A stretch of DNA of 64,000 nucleotides. Source: VRUE01 sp044867645 (GTDB lineage Bacteria > Actinomycetota > Thermoleophilia > Solirubrobacterales > 70-9). Made by a program: the position numbers and the translations under genes. The DNA lies in contig JBIOVI010000030.1 of the NCBI GenBank assembly GCA_044867645.1, positions 1 through 64,000 on the forward strand, in the 5' to 3' direction. Positions 57,978 through 64,000 of the stretch are shown piece after piece. A model generated the notes under the pieces. The model was not told where the DNA came from. It saw nothing but the letters and a program-made list of their open reading frames with translations, and did no database searches. Each line of letters begins with the position of its first letter. Within the stretch, counting starts at the first letter, position 1.

Positions 57978-58385
57978 CTAACCCCTGAGTCCTCCGGCCT
58001 TGAACGAGAGGCCGCCGGAGGCCTTTTGGAAAGCGCGGCGTAGGGCGTAGAAGGAAGCTGCGAAGGTGACGATTCCGACTGCCAGGGCGATGGCGAGAAT
58101 CAGGCCGGCTAGGTAGAAGAGGGCGCCGGTAACCACGACGAAGGCGGTGCCGGCGAGCAGGGTCGTGTGCGAGCGATAGCCGGCAAAGTGCTCGCGGGCT
58201 GACACCTCGAGGCCGCCGAGACCGCCAAGGACGACACCGACGCCGATCGCCGTCGGGTTCTTACCGGCAAGCCCAACTACCAGGGCCACGATGCCGGCCA
58301 GCACGGTCAGCTCGGCGAGCGGAAACGAGCCCCACGGGGCTGGGGGGCGCTCGTCTGCCTTTGAACGCTCGCTCAACGGCCGCAA
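57978..58385 (-). CDS. Four-helix membrane protein
   Basis: 135 aa from a TTG at 58385; a later start is possible. Four hydrophobic helices lie at about 24-42, 45-60, 75-92 and 94-112, with a basic end. Between helices 2 and 3 is EVSAREHFAGYRSHTTLL, a pattern I have seen in small actinobacterial membrane proteins but cannot name. Its start overlaps the end of the upstream gene by 125 bases, which is unusual. Confidence 0.65.
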   Translation of the reverse strand: MRPLSERSKADERPPAPWGSFPLAELTVLAGIVALVVGLAGKNPTAIGVGVVLGGLGGLEVSAREHFAGYRSHTTLLAGTAFVVVTGALFYLAGLILAIALAVGIVTFAASFYALRRAFQKASGGLSFKAGGLRG

Positions 58386-58860
58386 GCCGCCCGGGTAACG
58401 GGCATCCGGAGGAGATCCTGACCCGCCACCAGCCCATCAGCATGCCAAGGAGGCCAAGGCGAGGCCGGGAGTGCCAGTGACCGCAACCCGGCTCACCGAC
58501 GTCGGTGCGCGAAATACGCAGCCACTTGTGCTCGGCGGGCGACGCCAGCATGCGTTCCAGCAGCTCGCGATTGCGGGTCTCCAGCTCAGCGCGTTCCTGT
58601 AACCGCTGACGGGCCGTTCCGATCCGAGTCGCGAGGGAGTCGCGAATCGCCTCCAGTTCACCCAATCCCAGGGTCCGCGGCTCAGAAGACACGGCAGGAA
58701 CCGCCGCGTCGATCTCCAGGCGCGGGAAGGCATCCGCGAAGAGCGCCCCGAGTTGCAGTTCAAGGCGGCCAATCTGGCGCCGCAGCTCAGCTCGGGCGAG
58801 TCGCTCGTCGCCATCGACGCGAAGCACGGTACGGGTGTCTCGGTCCAGCAGATCCGGCAT
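58261..58860 (-). CDS. Coiled-coil protein with a conserved WLRISRTD...WHSRP module
   Basis: 199 aa from the ATG at 58860. Residues 15-110 are helical and charged (LARAELRRQIGRLELQLGAL; ELEAIRDSLATRIGTARQRL). A compact motif follows, KWLRISRTDVGEPGCGHWHS with RPRLGLLGMLMGWWRVRISS, rich in Cys, His and Trp. The last 40 residues are Arg/Pro-rich and overlap the next gene, so the true 3' end may differ. Function unknown. Confidence 0.65.
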   Translation of the reverse strand: MPDLLDRDTRTVLRVDGDERLARAELRRQIGRLELQLGALFADAFPRLEIDAAVPAVSSEPRTLGLGELEAIRDSLATRIGTARQRLQERAELETRNRELLERMLASPAEHKWLRISRTDVGEPGCGHWHSRPRLGLLGMLMGWWRVRISSGCPLPGRLAAVERAFKGRRAPPSPVGLVSARRADRAGRHRGPGSWACR

Positions 58861-58911
58861 AGCCCAACACCGAGTGTAGTTCACAGCACTGACCAAATCG
58901 CAATGTTCCCG

Positions 58912-59583
58912 TTAAGCGGCTTCGAGCGTGGCGGCAACCATCCAGAGTGCCTCATCGACCGCGATCTGGGGGATGCCGTTGACTTGAACGGCCGCGATCG
59001 CGATGCGGCGGGTGCCACGGACGACCTCGCGCCCGTCGCCGGTCGTCCCGAAGAGCAGCCCGGCAGGACCCCGCTCGTCGGCGATTATCAGGGTCCCGTG
59101 CGAGAGCTCCCCAGGCCTGCCCGGCAGCGACTCGCCTGGAGCCGAGTCGCGGATGCAGAGTGCTCCCTGAAGCTGCTCGGCATCGAAGGCGCGCAGCGCG
59201 ATGCCGGTCTCGACCGTGGCGATCGTGAGCGCGTCCGCCGGCAAGCCGCGGGTCTTGAAGCCGCCGTCCTGGAGGCGTTCCAGGGCCAACTGCTCGACCG
59301 GAGTGCGAGTGCGATCGGGGTCGAGACCGATCTGCCGGAAAAAGACACGGTAGGCCCAGGGGATCGGTCGTTCGCGCATGTGGATCGCGTGGGCGCCATA
59401 GAAGCGATCGGAGATATCGCGGAGGCGTCGCTCCACCGGCTCGGGGCTGTGGCCCGGGCGGCCATCGACCTCGATCCAGGAGATCCCCAAGCCCGGAAAC
59501 TCGGCTGCCACATGAGGGGCCACCCAGCCCAGCTCGGAGGGAGGCTCCCAACCGGGCCGCGAGCCGGCCAGCTCAGCCCCCAC
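58912..59583 (-). CDS. Stand-alone B3/B4 tRNA-binding-domain protein
   Basis: 223 aa from the GTG at 59583, chosen because GGAGGAGG lies 5-6 bases upstream; the start overlaps the preceding stop region. The fold matches the B3/B4 domain of the phenylalanyl-tRNA synthetase beta chain: RVFFRQIGLDPDRTRTPVEQ, LERLQDGGFKTRGLPADALT, FGTTGDGREVVRGTRRIAIA. Free-standing B3/B4 proteins may edit misacylated tRNA or amino acids, but this is not proven for this subgroup. Confidence 0.78.
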   Translation of the reverse strand: MGAELAGSRPGWEPPSELGWVAPHVAAEFPGLGISWIEVDGRPGHSPEPVERRLRDISDRFYGAHAIHMRERPIPWAYRVFFRQIGLDPDRTRTPVEQLALERLQDGGFKTRGLPADALTIATVETGIALRAFDAEQLQGALCIRDSAPGESLPGRPGELSHGTLIIADERGPAGLLFGTTGDGREVVRGTRRIAIAAVQVNGIPQIAVDEALWMVAATLEAA

Positions 59584-60241
59584 CTTCACCCTCCTCCGCG
59601 GTGCGCGTTGCCCGCAGCAGATGCTCGACCCGAGCGCTGAGCGCACCGGCGTCGAGATTGCCGATGCCGGCGCTCTGGAGAACTCCCCCCGGATAGACGT
59701 AAGCGAAGGTCGGGCAACCGCCGACCCGGTAGAGACTCGCCACAGCCCCGTCGCGGTCATAGCCAACCGGCATCCTCCAGCGGCGCTGCCGGATCAAGTC
59801 GCGAACGGTCTCCCGATCGTCACGCACATCCAGCGAGAGGAAGTTCACCCGCCCACGGTAGCGCGAGTAGACCCGATCGACGACATCCTGCTGATCGACG
59901 CAATCGCCCCCTTTGCTGAACCAGAAAGAGAGAACGAGGGGACGATCGAAGAAGTCACAGACGCGGATCGCGCCGCGCGTCCGCAGCTGGCAGGCGGGGG
60001 TGCGGCGGGCGGCGGGCGGGCAGGGCAGGGCAGCTGCGGAGCAATCGTCCTGAGCGACGTTCGCGTCGCCTTCCAGCCCGCCGGCCGCATTCGGAACTGC
60101 GAACTCGGGCAGCGCCCAGCGGGCCGACTGCTCGTCGAGCCCCAGCGTGCCCTCATCGCCTCCCGGAACACCGTTGATGAGCGCAATCGCGACGATCGCG
60201 ACGAAAAGCAGGCCGACGCCGATCGAGTACCGGTCCCTCAC
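59573..60241 (-). CDS. Membrane-anchored thioredoxin-fold protein with a degenerate CxxC
   Basis: 222 aa from the GTG at 60241, overlapping the RND stop (GTGA). One N-terminal anchor helix (about 7-25) precedes a Cys-rich linker and a TlpA/thioredoxin domain. The usual active site after LSFWFS is KGGDC, so the first Cys is missing and a single Cys remains. The cis-Pro loop is GCPTFAYVYPGG with an extra Cys. It may work as a monothiol or bind a partner. It overlaps the genes on both sides. Confidence 0.8.
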   Translation of the reverse strand: MRDRYSIGVGLLFVAIVAIALINGVPGGDEGTLGLDEQSARWALPEFAVPNAAGGLEGDANVAQDDCSAAALPCPPAARRTPACQLRTRGAIRVCDFFDRPLVLSFWFSKGGDCVDQQDVVDRVYSRYRGRVNFLSLDVRDDRETVRDLIRQRRWRMPVGYDRDGAVASLYRVGGCPTFAYVYPGGVLQSAGIGNLDAGALSARVEHLLRATRTAEEGEGGG

Positions 60242-62718
60242 GGCTTCCGTTCCTCCGAGCCCCTCCCGGTGGCCCAGACCAGGGCCGCGGGGAGCGCCAC
60301 CAGGACTCCGAGCAGCGCGACCGAGAGATCGACCACGGTGACGAAGCCGAACTCGCGCAGCATCCTGACGTCGCTGGCGATCAGGACGGCGAAGCCGGCG
60401 ATCGCGGTGACCCCCGACGCCAGCACGGCGGCGCCGGTGCGGGAGTAGGCGCTGCGCAGCGCCGCCCCGAGCTCGCGACCGGCGCGCTGCTCCTGGCGGA
60501 AGCGGGCGGCGAGGATGACGCTGAACTCGGTGGCGATCGCGATCGTCAGCGCCCCGAGCGCCGCCGACATCGGGTTGAGCGGAACGCGGCTGAGCCAGAG
60601 CACCAGCGCCGACCAGCCGGTGGCGAGAACGATCGGGACCAACGGGACCAAGGCGCGGGACAACGAGCGGTAGACGGCGAGCAGGACGAGCGCAACCGCG
60701 AGCAGACCCGCCAAGGTCAGCAGGTAGCGGCTGCGGGAGAGGTCCGAGGCAGCGGAAGCGGCGATTACAGGCAACCCCGCCAGCTCCACCTCCACCCCGC
60801 GCGGCGGTCCCCCTTTGGCGCCAGGCTCGCCAATTTGCTCCCGGATCCTGTCGATCAGCGCCTGCTGGTCGTCCAGCGACTGGGCGCGGATGCCGAAGCC
60901 GAGCAACGCCGTCCCCGCCGGCAGGCCGGTCTTAGGGTCCACGGTGGCCACCTGGCGCAGGTCGTAGGCGGGGATCTGGCGAAATGCGGCGCGGATGCCG
61001 CGACGCGTCAGCGGACCGCTACTGGCGGCAAGACCTCCGCCGGTAACGAAGTCCGACAGCGCCGGTCCCGGACACACTTCGGCCTGCTGGCAGCTCGGGT
61101 TGGCGCCGGAGAAGCCCCCAGACTGGAGCGCCCGTCTCTTGAAGTTCGCCATCCAGCGAATCGTCGCTGGATCGGTGAAATCGTCCGCACGAACGCTGAC
61201 ATCAAGCTCACCGGACACCCCGGTCGCGTCCTGCAGCTCATTCAATTCCCTCACTGCATCGATGTTCTGCGGAGCCAACTCGCGAATATCCGTCTGCGTC
61301 TCGATCTGCGTTCCGATTCCCCAGCCGATGATGGCCAGGGTCAGCCCTATGCCAAGGATCCTCTGCGGATATGTCTGTGCCATCGCGAGAACGCGTTGTA
61401 ACGGGAGCGAGAGGGCGGGGTGCCCCTCCGCTTCCTGGGTTCGCAGGCTTAGGGCCGCGAAACCAACAACGAAAGCCAACCCGAATGCGATCGCTATACC
61501 CACTACAAGGAGAAGGCCGAAGCTGCGGACCATTGGAGTGGGCGAAAGCTGAAGGGCGAGGAATCCCGCGCCGGTCGCTAGGCAGGCGATGGCGATGGTC
61601 GGCCCGCCGCCGGCTGCCGCAACACGAGCCGCGTCCGCGCCGGGGTCGGCGCCGATCGCGATCGCCTCGTCGTAGCGCGCCTGAAGCTGGATCGCGTAGT
61701 CGACCGCGAGGCCGATCAAGATCGGCAGCACGGCAATCGAGGCCATCGTCAGCGAACCGCCGAGCAAGCCGAAAAGGCCAAAGGTCAGCGACGCAGCTAC
61801 CAAGGCGATAGCCAGAGGGAGCAGTCGCCAGCGGGAGCGGAAAACCAGCAACAGCGCGAGTGCCATGACGACGAGCGCGACTCCAAGCAGCACCAGCAAG
61901 GCGTCCTTCAACGCTCGGGTGACCGCATCGACGACGACCGGGACACCGGAGATCACGTAGCGGCCGCCGTGCAGCTGGAAACAGGGCTCGGGCTCCCCCT
62001 TGAACTCGCAGACTTTGCGCGGCACGGGGTCGCGGACTACAGCCTCGATCGCCTCGATCGCACGGTGGCGTTCGGCCTCATTCAGATCGGGGCGCAGGCG
62101 AAGGATGACCTGAGCCGTGTGACCGTTGGGGAATAGGTAGGCAAGTCGCGCCTTGGGAGTGCCGCGTTTCTTGCGCAGGTCGAACACCACCGCGGCGAGG
62201 AAGTCGGGGTTGGAGAGGCTTGGGGCGCTGGTGATCCCGTAGCGCGCAGCGACCTGGAGGAGTAATTCGCGCAGGCGATCCGGCGGCACCGTGGCGGCGA
62301 GGCGGCGCAGTTGGCGGTCGATCTGGATCACCGCCTCGTTGAGGAAGGTGGCCGGTCCGACCACCGAGCGCACCGGGCTCTGTTCGGCAAGTTCGGAGCA
62401 AGGCCCTGGAATCGGCTCGATGCCCTTGGGCGCCTCGCCGGAGAGGCAACCCTCCAGCCGCAGGAACCTCCCCAGATTCGAGGTCAGGATGAGGCGCTGC
62501 AGATCTCCCTCGGCGAGGACAACCACCGGTTCTTCGCCGAAGTCCTGGCGGACCTGCTGCGTGGCTCGGTAGTCAGCGGTATCGGAGTCGACCAGGGTGT
62601 CGGTGCCGGCGTCGGTGGGAAGTTGAGTAGCCACCGCCGCCGCGGCCGCGGCGAGCACTGCGGACACCACCAGCACCGCCTTCGCGTGCCTGGTCGCCCA
62701 GGCCGCAAGTGCGCTCAA
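60238..62718 (-). CDS. RND/MMPL-type lipid exporter
   Basis: 826 aa from a TTG at 62718 that overlaps the Mkl stop (TTGA). Two six-helix halves, each beginning with a helix and a large extracytoplasmic loop, give the RND superfamily pattern. The sterol-sensing-like segments VLPILIGLAVDYAIQLQARY and ALTIAIATEFSVILAARFRQ are present. These proteins move lipids or hopanoids (MMPL, HpnN). The place behind an MlaE permease and Mkl ATPase suggests a joint lipid-trafficking role. Confidence 0.88.
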   Translation of the reverse strand: MSALAAWATRHAKAVLVVSAVLAAAAAAVATQLPTDAGTDTLVDSDTADYRATQQVRQDFGEEPVVVLAEGDLQRLILTSNLGRFLRLEGCLSGEAPKGIEPIPGPCSELAEQSPVRSVVGPATFLNEAVIQIDRQLRRLAATVPPDRLRELLLQVAARYGITSAPSLSNPDFLAAVVFDLRKKRGTPKARLAYLFPNGHTAQVILRLRPDLNEAERHRAIEAIEAVVRDPVPRKVCEFKGEPEPCFQLHGGRYVISGVPVVVDAVTRALKDALLVLLGVALVVMALALLLVFRSRWRLLPLAIALVAASLTFGLFGLLGGSLTMASIAVLPILIGLAVDYAIQLQARYDEAIAIGADPGADAARVAAAGGGPTIAIACLATGAGFLALQLSPTPMVRSFGLLLVVGIAIAFGLAFVVGFAALSLRTQEAEGHPALSLPLQRVLAMAQTYPQRILGIGLTLAIIGWGIGTQIETQTDIRELAPQNIDAVRELNELQDATGVSGELDVSVRADDFTDPATIRWMANFKRRALQSGGFSGANPSCQQAEVCPGPALSDFVTGGGLAASSGPLTRRGIRAAFRQIPAYDLRQVATVDPKTGLPAGTALLGFGIRAQSLDDQQALIDRIREQIGEPGAKGGPPRGVEVELAGLPVIAASAASDLSRSRYLLTLAGLLAVALVLLAVYRSLSRALVPLVPIVLATGWSALVLWLSRVPLNPMSAALGALTIAIATEFSVILAARFRQEQRAGRELGAALRSAYSRTGAAVLASGVTAIAGFAVLIASDVRMLREFGFVTVVDLSVALLGVLVALPAALVWATGRGSEERKP

Positions 62719-63692
62719 TCCATCGAGAGCGGGCCGGTTACGTCAGCGTTCAGGAACTGATGGACGAACTGGTTTTCGGAGTCGAACAGTTCCTCTTTCG
62801 GCCCTGACTCGACGATTTTGCCGTTCCAGAGCACGGCGATGAAGTCGGAGATTCGGCGCGCCGTGTTGAGGTCGTGACTGATCACCAGGTAGCAGCCGCC
62901 GTTCTCGGCGTGTACCTCGCGGATCAGCTCGCAGAGCAATGCCGTGCGCACCGGGTCGAGCCCGGAATCCGGCTCGTCGAACATGACGATCGCCGGTTCC
63001 AGCACCAGCGCCCGGGCAAAGCCAGCCCGCTTGCGCATTCCCCCCGAGAGCTCGTTCGGCATCTTGTAGATCGCCTCGGCCAGGCCGACCTCCTTGAGGC
63101 GGCGGTTGACGATCTCGCCGATCTCCTCCTCGCTTTTGTCGGTATGCTGGCGCAGCGGGAAGGCGGTGTTGTCGTAGATGTTCATCGATCCGAACAGCGC
63201 CCCGTCCTGGAACAGCAGGCCGAACTTTTTGCGCACGTCGAAGAGTTCGTCGTCGGTCATGTTTGGGATCGATTCGCCGTGTACGAGAACGTCGCCCGAG
63301 TCCGGGTAGAGCAGCCCGACGATGTGCTTGATCAAGACGCTCTTGCCGGTCCCCGACGGGCCCAGCACCATCGAGACCTGATCTTCGGGCAGACCGAGGT
63401 TGAGACCGTTGAGGATGCGCGCCCGGCCGAACTGCTTGACCAGGTTGATGATCTCGATCGCGTCCTGGCTACCGTGGTCGCGCTTGCGCCCGGTGTGGAA
63501 GCGATAGGGGTCCGGCTCCGCCGGATCGACGCCGGGGATGACGAAGTCGCGGCCCATGGTCGCCCCGTCCTCGCTTACGTAGGGACCGCTCCCGGCGGGC
63601 TCGGCGGCGACCGCGGGGGGTGCTTCGGCACTCGAAGCGGCCTCGTCCTGCAGCTCCGCTTCTTCGCTGCGGTTTTCGTCGTCGATCGCCAC
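62715..63692 (-). CDS. Mkl/MlaF-type lipid-import ABC ATPase
   Basis: 325 aa from the GTG at 63692, where AGGAGG lies 6 bases upstream. A long acidic N-terminal extension (about 70 residues) precedes the ABC domain. That domain has Walker A LGPSGTGKSVLIKHIVGL, signature LSGGMRKRAGFARAL, Walker B IVMFDEPDSGLDPVRTALL and H-loop VISHDLNTARRISDF. GKSVLIKH and SGGMRKR are typical of MlaF/Mkl, the ATPase of MCE lipid importers. The N-terminal extension is a variation on the usual 270-residue form. Confidence 0.92.
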   Translation of the reverse strand: MAIDDENRSEEAELQDEAASSAEAPPAVAAEPAGSGPYVSEDGATMGRDFVIPGVDPAEPDPYRFHTGRKRDHGSQDAIEIINLVKQFGRARILNGLNLGLPEDQVSMVLGPSGTGKSVLIKHIVGLLYPDSGDVLVHGESIPNMTDDELFDVRKKFGLLFQDGALFGSMNIYDNTAFPLRQHTDKSEEEIGEIVNRRLKEVGLAEAIYKMPNELSGGMRKRAGFARALVLEPAIVMFDEPDSGLDPVRTALLCELIREVHAENGGCYLVISHDLNTARRISDFIAVLWNGKIVESGPKEELFDSENQFVHQFLNADVTGPLSMD

Positions 63693-63694
63693 GC

Positions 63695-64000
63695 TCAGCC
63701 TCCTATTGGCGCCCTCGGGTTGGCACCCCAAAAGACCAGCGTGCCAAGCATCCCGATGATGTGAACAAGAACGATATTTAGCACCATCGACTTGGCGGTC
63801 GCGGTGCCCACCCCGACCGGGCCCCCCGAGGCGGTATAGCCGTAGTAGCAGCCCACCATCACGATCGCCGTCGCCATGAACATGCCCTTGATCAGGCTGA
63901 AGATCAGATCGGGTGGGTTCTGGAACATCCAGAAGATCAGCAGGTAGCCCCCCGAGGAGACGTCGCCGATCTGTTCGACCACCGCGATGTAGCTGGCGAA
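63695..64000 (-). CDS. MlaE/YrbE-type permease, C-terminal part
   Basis: The frame is open from the right edge of the window; 101 codons plus stop are visible. The sequence GMFMATAIVMVGCYYGYTAS with GGPVGVGTATAKSMVLNIVLV is the conserved C-terminus of MlaE/YrbE permeases of MCE lipid transporters. It ends 2 bases before the GTG of the Mkl gene and contains the ribosome binding site of that gene. MCE substrate-binding genes are expected beyond the window. Confidence 0.93.
   Translation of the reverse strand, partial: FASYIAVVEQIGDVSSGGYLLIFWMFQNPPDLIFSLIKGMFMATAIVMVGCYYGYTASGGPVGVGTATAKSMVLNIVLVHIIGMLGTLVFWGANPRAPIGG

Noticed and set aside
1..64000. CRISPR arrays, tRNA or rRNA genes, insertion sequences, prophage genes
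   Set aside because: Reading the intergenic regions on both strands showed no regular direct repeats, no tRNA-like T-arm and acceptor pairing, and no transposase or integrase frame.

Overview
The window is high-GC actinobacterial DNA, most likely from the class Thermoleophilia (Solirubrobacterales-like). That placement is an inference. It rests on an actinobacterial-type integration host factor (57499-57861), very large secreted NHL/TolB-type proteins with basic C-terminal tails, a Gram-positive-style set of lipoproteins, an Mkl-type lipid-import ATPase, and many genes that seem to be transcribed without a leader (a TANNNT -10 box 6-8 bases before the start codon). I found no rRNA, tRNA, CRISPR array, insertion sequence or prophage.

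Region 1 (1-16631) is a cell-surface and type IV pilus region. It opens with the tail of a small secreted protein that has a paralogue at 39535. Two giant secreted proteins and a collagen-repeat protein follow. Next comes a c-di-GMP-I (GEMM-I) riboswitch (7998-8079) directly ahead of a major type IV prepilin gene with its own terminator. Behind that lies a long pilus operon: PilX-, PilW- and PilV-like minor pilins, prepilin peptidase PilD, PilM, PilN, PilO and a PilP-position protein. The assembly ATPases, PilC and the secretin are not in this window. A PAS-GAF-GGDEF-EAL protein with intact catalytic motifs (51239-53539) could supply or remove the ligand of the riboswitch.

Region 2 (16700-32100) holds regulators and housekeeping genes: an HxlR regulator, a methyltransferase, two convergent HipA-type kinases that share about 50 bp of upstream sequence but have no HipB, a TetR/cupin divergent pair around a perfect palindrome, a small Cys protein, RecD2, a TVP38-like membrane protein, a secreted subtilase, a lipoprotein, a cold-shock protein, TypA/BipA, a frameshifted membrane protein and an acyl-CoA dehydrogenase.

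Region 3 (32100-43150) has small acidic and membrane proteins, Bcp peroxiredoxin, two cation/Ca exchangers in tandem, a lipoprotein, a MoxR/VWA pair, the second copy of the small secreted family, a bactofilin-like membrane protein and a PhoD-like phosphatase.

Region 4 (43200-51262) is a sulfur module on the minus strand (TauE/SafE - Rrf2 - sulfate-binding protein - CysT - CysW - CysA). Next to it, on the plus strand, is a three-gene NMT1/ThiY-type ABC importer whose first ribosome binding site lies inside a hairpin.

Region 5 (51239-64000) has the c-di-GMP enzyme, an AlkA-like glycosylase, and a GNAT-family protein divergent from a serine palmitoyltransferase-like enzyme with only 25 bp between them, a possible bacterial ceramide-synthesis pair. 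It then holds the actinobacterial IHF followed by a nested 113-base inverted repeat, and a lipid-transport operon (MlaE-type permease, Mkl ATPase, RND/MMPL transporter, thioredoxin-fold protein, B3/B4-domain protein) that runs off the right end.
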